64,000 nucleotides of DNA from Bacteroidota bacterium (GTDB taxonomy: Bacteria > Bacteroidota > Bacteroidia > Bacteroidales > UBA12481): the NCBI GenBank assembly GCA_018669475.1, contig JABHCC010000061.1, positions 186,001 through 250,000 on the forward strand, written 5' to 3'. A program made the position numbers and the translations under genes. The notes under the pieces were generated by a model. It did not search any database, was not told the origin of the DNA, and saw nothing but the letters and a program-made list of their open reading frames with translations. Shown here piece by piece: positions 43,148-51,668 of this stretch. Position 1 is the first letter of the stretch, and each line of letters begins with the position of its first letter.

Positions 43148-43200
43148 ACAAAGCTCACTAAGGAGGTGTTATGTTACACATCTGTATTAGTGAGCTTTGT
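43148..43200 (+). terminator. intrinsic terminator of the heme-copper operon
   Basis: A perfect 14-bp stem (ACAAAGCTCACTAA with its complement) with a 25-nt loop that can itself pair in part (GTGT with ACAC), followed by a T-rich run. It lies 17 nt after the subunit I stop codon. Confidence 0.9.
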
Positions 43201-43256
43201 ATTTTCTTTTTATTTTTCTCGCTTAAGTGTAATTCTGCCACTTATTTAAGTTTTTG

Positions 43257-43264
43257 TATATTTG
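43257..43264 (+). promoter_or_regulatory. -7 box (TATATTTG) before the GH51 gene
   Basis: Exact match to TAnnTTTG, 26 nt before the ATG at 43291. The upstream -33 region has only a weak TTCTG. Lies after the terminator of the previous operon, as expected for a new transcript. Confidence 0.45.
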
Positions 43265-43290
43265 GATAGACGAATCTAATCCTGCAGAAT

Positions 43291-45672
43291 ATGAAAACTA
43301 AGCTATTTCTTTTTCTCGTTCTCCTATCATTCATCTCTTGCACCAGCAACTCTGACATTCAACCTCTAAGTGGAAGCAATTGGGGTGAAATAATGAATGG
43401 AGATGCTGAAAATGTGGTATCCTCAAATGTGATAAACTGGACATCAGATGGTGGGAACCAAGCAGCTACTCACATTTTCAGCAATGAAGCCAAAAAAGGA
43501 AATAAAAGTCTGACCATATTTTCCTATGCACCTAAACATGGCAGATGGTATACAAAAGTTAACGTAAAGCCCTGGTCAACTTACTCATTTTCAGGATGGA
43601 TAAAAACAGAAGATCTGGTTCTCACAAAAGGAGATGGAGCTGGTTTTAATTTAGTGGCCCATGGTAGGGAGTTTGATATTCTTGAAGAATACGAGTACTA
43701 TTCAGGTACGAATGATTGGAATAAAGTAGAAATAAAGTTTAATACAGATGATCAGGATTGCCTGATTCTTGAATGCTTATTAAATAAAGGAGGTTTGGCA
43801 AGCGGGAGGGTATGGTTTGACCACATGGAGCTTGAGCTAATACAATCAGATTCTTTCAAACCCAAGATTTCTATAGATATAAAGGACGAAAAAGAGGAAA
43901 TGCCCGGGTACATCTACGGGCAGTTTATTGAACACCTGGGGAAATGTATTTATGGTGGAATCTGGGCTGAGATGCTGGAAGACAGGAAATTCTACAATGC
44001 TCCAAATGATCGGGATTCGCCATGGAGAACTATAGGAGAAAAAAGCGCTTTGCTTATGGATACAAATGACTCCTTCGTGGGAGATCAAACCCCTGTCCTG
44101 GTTGTGAGTAAAAAGAATCAAATAAGCCTGATCCAGTCAAATCTGGGTATTCGGGAAGAGACTAAGTATGAAGGTAGAATCGTACTAAAATCTCAAGGAA
44201 TTCAGCAGGTGAAAGTAACATTGAGCTGGGGTGATGAAGAAGACCAACAGTTAGTATGCATCGTAAACGGGATCAATAGAAGTTATCAAACCTATCCAAT
44301 AACATTTTCCTCAGAAATTTTCAATCAGAATGCCAGTCTGAAGATCGAGCCTGTGGGTGAAGGACAATTATGGATAGGAACTGTCTCGCTCATGCCAGGC
44401 AACAATATTGATGGCTTCAGGGCCGATGTCATTGATTTGCTAAAAGAACTTAATTCTCCGGTATACAGGTGGCCCGGAGGAAATTTTGTTAGTGGCTACA
44501 ACTGGAGAGACGGTATTGGGAATCAGGATAAACGCCCTCCGCGAAAAAACCCTGCATGGACAGGCATTGAACATAACGATGTTGGAGTTCATGAGTTTCT
44601 AAGATTCTGTGAAATCCTGGAAACAGAAGCATATATTGCAGTTAATGCCGGTCTGGGAGGAGTTGAGGAGGCACGAAAAGAGGTAGAATATTGCATTGGA
44701 AGAATAGAAACCCCGATGGGCAAATTGAGGGCTGAGAACGGACATTCAAATCCATGGGAAGTAAACTGGTGGTCGATTGGTAATGAAATGTATGGTGGCT
44801 GGCAACTGGGTTTTATGTCGACTGAACAGTTTGTCGATAAACACAATGAATTTGCACAAGCAATGTGGAGCGTAAATCCTGATATCAATCTCGTGGCTGT
44901 TGGAAATCCAGGTCCATGGGATGAAATGGTTCTTAGTAATTGTGCTGATAATATGAATTACATCAGTGAACATTTTTATCGTCAGGATTGGCATGGCGGT
45001 GGATTATTGACTCATATCCGGCAAATTCCGGATGCGATTCGCAATCGTGCCGAAATCCATAGAAAATACAGGAAAGAAATCCCGGCCTTGAAGGGAAAAG
45101 ATATTCGCATCTGCATGGATGAATGGAACTATTGGTATGGGCCACATATATATGGAGAACTGGGAGTTCGTTACTTTTTGCGTGATGCCTTGGGAGTTGC
45201 TGCCGGAATCAATGAATTTTCCAGGCAATCTGACATCATTTTCATGGCTAATTACGCTCAGACAGTGAATGTAATTGGTGCAATAAAAACCAATACAACC
45301 CATTCAACAATGGCTGCCACCGGCCAGGCTCTGAAGATGTACAGAAAATACTTTGGCATAATACCAGTTAAGGTAAGTGGTGAAACCCGGCCATTAGATA
45401 TAGCTGCCACACTAACAAAAGACCGAAAAACTCTTGTTATCTCAGCAGTCAATCAAAGTTGGGAAAAACAGGAATTCACAGTTGATCTGAATGGTGTGAA
45501 TTATAGCAATAATATTGAAAAAATTAGTCTCACCGGTCCTGATGATATGGCCTTTAATGAGCCGGGAAGAGATCCTCAGGTGAGTATAGAGGGTCCTGAA
45601 ACTACTAATTTTAAGGGAAAGCTGACAATAAATCCATTTCAAGCCTGCCTGTACAGAATTAATCTTGAATAA
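43291..45672 (+). CDS. alpha-L-arabinofuranosidase, GH51 lipoprotein
   Basis: 793 residues. Lipobox SFISC with acceptor Cys17. A carbohydrate-binding module of CBM4/9 type at about 28-185 (AATHIFSNEAKKGNKSL, WSTYSFSGWIKTEDL). The GH51 barrel spans about 190-680 with acid/base Glu499 in SIGNEMYGGW and nucleophile Glu611 in CMDEWNYW; a C-terminal beta-sandwich completes it. It releases arabinose from arabinan or arabinoxylan at the cell surface. The next genes encode an aldehyde dehydrogenase and a sialate esterase, not pentose catabolism. Confidence 0.94.
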   Translation: MKTKLFLFLVLLSFISCTSNSDIQPLSGSNWGEIMNGDAENVVSSNVINWTSDGGNQAATHIFSNEAKKGNKSLTIFSYAPKHGRWYTKVNVKPWSTYSFSGWIKTEDLVLTKGDGAGFNLVAHGREFDILEEYEYYSGTNDWNKVEIKFNTDDQDCLILECLLNKGGLASGRVWFDHMELELIQSDSFKPKISIDIKDEKEEMPGYIYGQFIEHLGKCIYGGIWAEMLEDRKFYNAPNDRDSPWRTIGEKSALLMDTNDSFVGDQTPVLVVSKKNQISLIQSNLGIREETKYEGRIVLKSQGIQQVKVTLSWGDEEDQQLVCIVNGINRSYQTYPITFSSEIFNQNASLKIEPVGEGQLWIGTVSLMPGNNIDGFRADVIDLLKELNSPVYRWPGGNFVSGYNWRDGIGNQDKRPPRKNPAWTGIEHNDVGVHEFLRFCEILETEAYIAVNAGLGGVEEARKEVEYCIGRIETPMGKLRAENGHSNPWEVNWWSIGNEMYGGWQLGFMSTEQFVDKHNEFAQAMWSVNPDINLVAVGNPGPWDEMVLSNCADNMNYISEHFYRQDWHGGGLLTHIRQIPDAIRNRAEIHRKYRKEIPALKGKDIRICMDEWNYWYGPHIYGELGVRYFLRDALGVAAGINEFSRQSDIIFMANYAQTVNVIGAIKTNTTHSTMAATGQALKMYRKYFGIIPVKVSGETRPLDIAATLTKDRKTLVISAVNQSWEKQEFTVDLNGVNYSNNIEKISLTGPDDMAFNEPGRDPQVSIEGPETTNFKGKLTINPFQACLYRINLE

Positions 45673-45791
45673 GTCCTAAAACATATTAAGCGAATCCATT
45701 GTCATATATATGTACAGAATCAATAAATCTATTAAGTAAGGAGTTATGAACTGAGCATGACAAAAGGAGAAATACTTTAACACACACGCGG

Positions 45792-47243
45792 ATGAAAAAA
45801 GTTCTTGACATTGATGACATTATGACCCGGGCAAAGATAGCATGTGAAATTTTCGGTCAGTATAATCAAGAAAAGGTTGACAAAATTGTGAGGGCTGTAT
45901 ATGAAGCTGGTTTCAATCAGCGAATTCAACTGGCCCGAATGGCATGTGAAGAAACCGGAATTGGAAAATGGGAGGACAAAACAGCAAAGAATATAATTGC
46001 CACCAGGTATTTATATCATGATATTAAGGATATAAAAACAGCTGGGATTATCAGCGAAAACAGCGGGCGACAGATAACTGAAGTAGCCAAACCAATCGGA
46101 CCAATATTTGCCATTACTCCAATAACTAATCCAACGTCAACAGCTCTGTTTAAAATCCTCATCGCTCTGAAAACCAGAAATCCCATTATTATTCGTCCGC
46201 ATGGAGCTGCAAAAAAATGCACAGTAGAAGCTGCACGCATTTGTTATGAAGCTGCTCTGAAGGCTGGTGCACCCGAGGATTGTATTCAATGGGTCAGACG
46301 ATCAACACCTGATCAGACATTGGAGATGATGAGACACAAGCGAGTCGCTCTTGTTTTTGCAACTGGCTCAGTGAGTCTGGTTCGCGCAGCATATCAATCT
46401 GGGAATCCGGCAATTGGTGGTGGCCCTGGAAATGTTCCGGTTTATATTGGAAGAAGTGCTGATATCCCATTTGCTGTTGAGCAAATTATTCTTTCTAAAA
46501 CCTTTGACTACGGTACTATTTGTGCCAGTGAGCAATCACTGATCGTCAGAGAATTAAAGGAAGAAGAATTAGTGAAGGAATTCACAAAAAGAAAGGCATG
46601 GTTTCTATCTGAGGAAGAAAAGAAAGCAGTTGAAAGAATTGCTTTCAACACCTCACAGAAGTCAATGGCGGTTGAAGTTATTGGGCAACCAGCCTGGAAA
46701 ATTGCCGAAAAAGCTGGCTTCAGCATACCTAAAGACACATCAGTTCTGATTGGCCGTTATCAAAACAATCAGGTAGGGCCTGATTTTCCACTGTCTCTTG
46801 AAATACTTGCACCGATATTAGCTTTGTATGTTGTAAATAGTTTTGAAGAGGCCATATCTCAATGTAAAAAAATTGTCCACTTCGGTGGAATTGGTCATAC
46901 AATCAGCATCTTTTCAAACGAGGAAAATAAGATTCTGCATTTTGCTGAAGTAACCAAAGCTGGTAGATTGTTAGTGAATCAACCTGCCTCACAGGGAGCT
47001 TTGGGTGGCACCTTTAACGGATTAAATCCCTCATTAACTCTGGCAACAGGAGCTGGTGGAAAAACTCTTACTACTGATAATATTACCGTACGTCATCTCA
47101 TGAATATTCAGCGTCTGGCAAGACGCAAAGTAACACCTTGTGTGCCAGATTTTAATGACTTCTATTTAGATGAGAATAAGGGTCTTAAGGAAATTGAAGC
47201 CGACTGTAATCGTTTAATCTCTCAACAAAACCAAAAAAAATAA
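45792..47243 (+). CDS. CoA-acylating aldehyde dehydrogenase
   Basis: 483 residues, no signal peptide. It belongs to the acylating branch (AdhE N-terminal, EutE, PduP, SauS): catalytic Cys244 in FDYGTICASEQSLIV, NAD-binding FATGSVSLVRAAYQSG, GGGPGNVPVYI and HFGGIGHTISIF. It reversibly turns an aldehyde plus CoA and NAD into acyl-CoA. No alcohol dehydrogenase, microcompartment shell or phosphotransacylase lies near it, so the substrate (acetaldehyde, sulfoacetaldehyde or another) cannot be fixed. The stop overlaps the ATG of the sialate esterase gene by one base (TAATG), which suggests coupled translation. Confidence 0.9.
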   Translation: MKKVLDIDDIMTRAKIACEIFGQYNQEKVDKIVRAVYEAGFNQRIQLARMACEETGIGKWEDKTAKNIIATRYLYHDIKDIKTAGIISENSGRQITEVAKPIGPIFAITPITNPTSTALFKILIALKTRNPIIIRPHGAAKKCTVEAARICYEAALKAGAPEDCIQWVRRSTPDQTLEMMRHKRVALVFATGSVSLVRAAYQSGNPAIGGGPGNVPVYIGRSADIPFAVEQIILSKTFDYGTICASEQSLIVRELKEEELVKEFTKRKAWFLSEEEKKAVERIAFNTSQKSMAVEVIGQPAWKIAEKAGFSIPKDTSVLIGRYQNNQVGPDFPLSLEILAPILALYVVNSFEEAISQCKKIVHFGGIGHTISIFSNEENKILHFAEVTKAGRLLVNQPASQGALGGTFNGLNPSLTLATGAGGKTLTTDNITVRHLMNIQRLARRKVTPCVPDFNDFYLDENKGLKEIEADCNRLISQQNQKK

Positions 47244-48673
47244 TGAAAAAAACAATCCAGGTATTAACCCTATGTGTTCTCTGCCTTGCCTTAGTGAGCC
47301 AGACTTATTCTCAGGTTCAGCTTCCATCTCTATTTGCTGATCATATGGTATTGCAGCAAAATTTCGAGGCGCCTGTTTGGGGATGGGCAGCTCCAGGAAC
47401 AAGCATAAATATTAGGGCTGATTGGACAGATAAAGCTATCCGGGTGAAAGCTGATAAGGAAGGGAAATGGATGACTAAAATTCAAACTCCTGAAGCTGGT
47501 GGTCCTTACACTCTGACAATAAACGAACACACTTTAGAAAATGTACTGATTGGAGAAGTCTGGATATGTTCAGGTCAATCCAACATGCAATGGGCATTAA
47601 CACAATCTGAGAATTATCAGAATGAATTACGCTATGCCAATCAACCAGATATCAGGCTATTCTATGTGGCCAGGGACAATGCAGATGAACCAAGTCGTGA
47701 TTGTTATGGTCAATGGGTAAGTTGTGACTCTACTTCAGCAAAAACATTCAGCGCCGTAGCCTACTATTTTGGCAAAGAATTACATTGGGAACTGGACATC
47801 CCAATTGGTCTGATTCATGTAAGTTGGGGAGGCTCCACCGCTCAGGCCTGGATTAACGAGCAGATATTAGCATCTGCTCCTGAAGGTCAATACTATATAG
47901 ATCTTTTCAAAGAACAAATAGAAAATACCAGGCCTGGAGCCCTTCCCAGGAATCATCGCTCCCCTTCAGGTTTATATAATGCAATGCTTAAACCTCTCAT
48001 CCCATTTGGTATTAAAGGTGCCATCTGGTATCAAGGTGAATCAAACCGTGACCGGCCCGATTATTATGAAGCTATTGTTTCTCTGCTTATTAAAAACTGG
48101 AGAACGGAATGGAATCAGGGAGATTTTCCATTTTATTTCGTTCAAATTGCCCCTTACAATTATAATGAAGAAGATATGGGTGGATTCACCCGTGATGCAC
48201 AACGTAAAACACTAAAAGTGCCAAATACCGGAATGGCAGTTACTATGGATATTGGCAACCCGGATAACATACATCCAACTAACAAAAGAACTGTCGGAAA
48301 ACGTCTGGCATTATGGGCACTCACTCAGGATTATGGATATAAAAACCTTAGCTACTCTGGTCCCCTATTCGAATCTCTTGAAATAAAAGGTGGAAAAGCT
48401 ATCATTAGTTTCACTCATACAGATGGAGGTCTTCGCGCAGGAGGAAGTCCCTTAACTCATTTTGAGATAGCAGGAAAAGACCAGATCTTCTATCCGGCTC
48501 AGGCAAAAATCAAAGGAAAAAAGATTGTAGTTTCATCTAAAATGGTTCCCGAACCCTTAGCTGTACGATTTGCTTTTCACAACACAGATGAACCAAACCT
48601 GTTCAATAAAGCTGGTCTGCCTGCTTCTTCTTTCCGAACTGATGACTGGCCAATATTTGATGATCAGGAATAA
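47243..48673 (+). CDS. sialate O-acetylesterase-like SGNH hydrolase, secreted
   Basis: 476 residues. Signal peptide 1-25 (ending SQTYSQ). N-terminal beta domain about 26-100, then a SASA esterase domain with nucleophile Ser113 in CSGQSNMQW, the WGGSTAQAWI and YQGESN blocks, and a C-terminal Asp-His pair in NPDNIHPTN. It removes acetyl groups from sialic acid or from other acetylated sugars. Its ATG overlaps the aldehyde dehydrogenase stop by one base. Convergent with the next gene, 33 bp between. Confidence 0.92.
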   Translation: MKKTIQVLTLCVLCLALVSQTYSQVQLPSLFADHMVLQQNFEAPVWGWAAPGTSINIRADWTDKAIRVKADKEGKWMTKIQTPEAGGPYTLTINEHTLENVLIGEVWICSGQSNMQWALTQSENYQNELRYANQPDIRLFYVARDNADEPSRDCYGQWVSCDSTSAKTFSAVAYYFGKELHWELDIPIGLIHVSWGGSTAQAWINEQILASAPEGQYYIDLFKEQIENTRPGALPRNHRSPSGLYNAMLKPLIPFGIKGAIWYQGESNRDRPDYYEAIVSLLIKNWRTEWNQGDFPFYFVQIAPYNYNEEDMGGFTRDAQRKTLKVPNTGMAVTMDIGNPDNIHPTNKRTVGKRLALWALTQDYGYKNLSYSGPLFESLEIKGGKAIISFTHTDGGLRAGGSPLTHFEIAGKDQIFYPAQAKIKGKKIVVSSKMVPEPLAVRFAFHNTDEPNLFNKAGLPASSFRTDDWPIFDDQE

Positions 48674-48706
48674 TTGCCAGGAAAGTAAAACCTTGAATTG
48701 CTATTC

Positions 48707-50440
48707 CTAATTATCCGGCAGGCCCAAAGGATTAAGTTCTACATTAAGTTCTACAGGCTGAAAGCCAGTATAATCAGGTATATGCCGAGTATTAGACACC
48801 AGTACGACTAATTCATAAGCACCTGATTGAATTTCATTCAGGTTTGTGATAATCAACTGCCCGTCCTGTCCTGGCATAACTTCGTCCAAAACATTAATCC
48901 CGGCACCCGGCTTATAAGTGAAAACTGTCATTCCGCAATCAGAACTTGGATTAATAGTCAGTCCGATACGTGATTCTGCAGGCCAGTCAACATCATTGAG
49001 TTGAATTTTATATATAGCTCCCGAAAGGTCGTTAAACTGATAGGCGGCTGTTTGTCTCACCGACGTTTTAATGAAACTCATAATTTGCAAATAACGGTCA
49101 GGATTATCCAGAAAGCGAACATTAACAGTACTTCCATAATAATGACCGCTCACATAGTCGGCAAGAAGTCTGTGCCAATACTGATCAAGCGGTTCCTCCA
49201 ATTCGTCCAGAAAAGCGTCTACCGGATCAACTGTGGCCTCAGGAATACGCCCTTCTTTGATAGAGTTAAATATTCGCCAAACCACAGGTTCTCCATAGTC
49301 CTCAACCAGGTCTTTTATCAGGAAGGAAAGACCATAACCATGAGTTCCATCTGCCTTCTGTAAACCCTCGAAAACCAGGTGTTCACTATCCACGATTGAG
49401 GAGGAGACATATTTATCACTTGCAGAGAATTTATTCTCAAACCACACCGCCGTGGCCTCCTTTAGCCAGGCTTGATTCGGTTCAGCCCAAGGTGCAGAAA
49501 ACTCGTATAAGTTCTGAACCAGATGAAAGAATTCATGAGCAGTTGAATACAGAAGAAACTGGTCATCTGACAAACGCTCCGCTCCAACTGCAAATTTCCC
49601 GTGGCTAAATAAGGCCGATAAACCATCATCAGATGGATTGGCAGAATCAGCAATATACTGGGTATACAAGCTATACTGATCGAGCTGCTTTATAATAACC
49701 TGAACCGGCCATTCCCTGGCTGTGAGCTCATAATTCATTGCCATACAACTGTCATAGGCCAACTCAAAGAAATTACCAACTTTCAATGCACCAGCCAGAT
49801 ATTGCTGTGGATAGGATATCTCAAAATGCCCTCCCGATGATTGATGCTTGCCATATCCATTTATCAGGGTAAATCTCAGATCAGAAGGAACTGCTTGCAT
49901 CTGACCAGTTTCATCAGGAAATTCATCCTCCCCTGCCGGATAATAAAATGAGATCAAGCCATCAGCACCGTTCCCATCTAAAGTATGATATGCAAAACGC
50001 ATGGTATCAGTGCTTGTTGCATATCCTCTTTCACCCACTGCAATCAGAGTGTCACCCTCAATAATACCACCATATGGTAAATAAACTTTTATTGGCAGAT
50101 TAATAGACTTTGGTAAGCCTGTCAGTGAGTACATGGGAGTTAAGGAATAATCACGGAAGGTAGTATCCCGCTTATTTCTCAGAATGGTGATCTCAACAGT
50201 TTCATCAAAAGCTCCTTCCGGAACAACAACATAAACAGAATCTGCTTCTATCGCACCCCCCTCTGATCCTATTGTACCCAGACCAATTTCTCTGAAATTC
50301 TCACGTCCGAATGGATTTCCATAATTTTCTAAAATGTCAATGGAGCAGGACGACAAAAGCCCTGACATTAAGCTGATGACACCTATTCCAGTGACAATTG
50401 TCAATAATTTCCCCGAAAAATCACTTAATTTTGATCTCAT
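48707..50440 (-). CDS. HExxH-containing lipoprotein, possible metallopeptidase
   Basis: 577 residues. Lipobox LLSSC with acceptor Cys32. An N-terminal beta domain (about 50-145; TIGSEGGAIEADSVYVVVPEGAF) is ZU5-like. A zinc site candidate HEFFH (about residue 300) in STAHEFFHLVQNL is followed by a Glu in WLKEATAVWF, the spacing of gluzincins. A C-terminal beta part (about 455-577) is unassigned. This suggests a surface metallopeptidase of no named family. It is divergent from the oxidoreductase gene with 47 bp between starts. Confidence 0.75.
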   Translation of the reverse strand: MRSKLSDFSGKLLTIVTGIGVISLMSGLLSSCSIDILENYGNPFGRENFREIGLGTIGSEGGAIEADSVYVVVPEGAFDETVEITILRNKRDTTFRDYSLTPMYSLTGLPKSINLPIKVYLPYGGIIEGDTLIAVGERGYATSTDTMRFAYHTLDGNGADGLISFYYPAGEDEFPDETGQMQAVPSDLRFTLINGYGKHQSSGGHFEISYPQQYLAGALKVGNFFELAYDSCMAMNYELTAREWPVQVIIKQLDQYSLYTQYIADSANPSDDGLSALFSHGKFAVGAERLSDDQFLLYSTAHEFFHLVQNLYEFSAPWAEPNQAWLKEATAVWFENKFSASDKYVSSSIVDSEHLVFEGLQKADGTHGYGLSFLIKDLVEDYGEPVVWRIFNSIKEGRIPEATVDPVDAFLDELEEPLDQYWHRLLADYVSGHYYGSTVNVRFLDNPDRYLQIMSFIKTSVRQTAAYQFNDLSGAIYKIQLNDVDWPAESRIGLTINPSSDCGMTVFTYKPGAGINVLDEVMPGQDGQLIITNLNEIQSGAYELVVLVSNTRHIPDYTGFQPVELNVELNPLGLPDN

Positions 50441-50487
50441 TCCTTATAACATGGTTTAGGATTCAAGATACAATATCTTTGCCAAAG

Positions 50488-51666
50488 ATGTCAGAAACAC
50501 AGGATATAGTCATTATTGGAGGGGGAATTATCGGGGCCTCCATTGCTTTCTTTATGTCAAACACAGGTCTTTTTTCTGGTCAAATTACTGTAATTGAAAA
50601 GGATCCGGGTCATAAAAATTCTTCAACTGCCCTTTCGGTTGGTGGAGTCCGCCATCAATTCTCAACGCCGGCAAATATCCAAATGTCTCAATTTGCTACA
50701 CATTTCATTAAAAACTGTGACCAGTATTTGGGTATCGATGAGGCAATTAATTTGTACTTCAAAGAAAATGGATATCTGTTTCTAGCCACAGAATCAGGCA
50801 AAGAAACACTTAGCACTAACCTGGAAATCCAGAAAAACCTGGGGGCAGATGTGTGTCATTTGACTCCGGATCAAATCCAGACTCGTTTTCAATGGCTTAA
50901 CACAGAGGGGCTGTCGGGGGCTAATTATGGACTTAGTGGAGAAGGATGGTTCGACCCAAATGCTCTTCTGCAAGCATTTATTCAAAAAGCCAAATCACTG
51001 GGTGTCAAATTTATTAAAGGAGAGGTCTGCGAACTTGAAATGAGCAAGAGCAGCATTCAAAACCTAAAGCTTAAAAGTGGTAAAAGTATTTCCGCCGGAT
51101 GGGTGATCAATGCTGCAGGTCCCTTGGCTGCCAACATTTCCGGAATGGCTGGCATTAAGTATTTCCCGGTTGAATCGAGAAAAAGACAGGTTCATGTTTT
51201 TCGATGTGCCGAATACTGGTCAGATTGTCCCTTCGTCATTGATCCAAGTGGGGTATATTTCAGACCTGAGGGACATAATTTCATATGTGGTCAGTCACCG
51301 AACGCTGATCAGGATCCTCCTACCCGAAATTCAGATCTGGATTTTGCTCAGTTTGAGGATATCATTTGGCCCATTCTGGCCAATCGTGTTAAGGCTTTTG
51401 AAGCTATTCGCAGGGAGCATAGCTGGGCTGGCCATTATGCTTATCATGTGGAAGACCAAAATCCGATAATCGGCTTCCATCCGGAGGTGAAAAATATTGT
51501 TTTTGCAAACGGATTCAGCGGCCATGGTCTGCAACATGCTCCTGCTGTGGGAAGGGGAATTACAGAACTTTTAATATCCGGCAGGTACCAAAGCATAGAT
51601 TTATCAGCTTTCTCCTTTGAAAGAATTGCCTTAAAAAAACTTATTCGGGAAACTGAAGTTGTTTGA
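50488..51666 (+). CDS. FOXRED1-like FAD-dependent oxidoreductase
   Basis: 392 residues from the ATG at 50488; the longer frame reaches into the opposite gene. The dinucleotide fold DIVIIGGGIIGASIAFF starts at residue 5. SVGGVRHQFSTPANIQMSQF and FSGHGLQHAPAVGRGITEL are the family's flavin and C-terminal motifs, close in pattern to FOXRED1 and sarcosine/glycine oxidase-type DAO proteins. It oxidises an amine or amino acid with FAD; substrate unknown. No signal peptide, cytoplasmic. It ends 2 bp from the convergent GH92 gene. Confidence 0.88.
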   Translation: MSETQDIVIIGGGIIGASIAFFMSNTGLFSGQITVIEKDPGHKNSSTALSVGGVRHQFSTPANIQMSQFATHFIKNCDQYLGIDEAINLYFKENGYLFLATESGKETLSTNLEIQKNLGADVCHLTPDQIQTRFQWLNTEGLSGANYGLSGEGWFDPNALLQAFIQKAKSLGVKFIKGEVCELEMSKSSIQNLKLKSGKSISAGWVINAAGPLAANISGMAGIKYFPVESRKRQVHVFRCAEYWSDCPFVIDPSGVYFRPEGHNFICGQSPNADQDPPTRNSDLDFAQFEDIIWPILANRVKAFEAIRREHSWAGHYAYHVEDQNPIIGFHPEVKNIVFANGFSGHGLQHAPAVGRGITELLISGRYQSIDLSAFSFERIALKKLIRETEVV

Positions 51667-51668
51667 GG

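Noticed and set aside
43161-43170. GGAGG-like ribosome binding sequence after the heme-copper operon
   Set aside because: It lies in the loop of the terminator hairpin, and no open frame follows.
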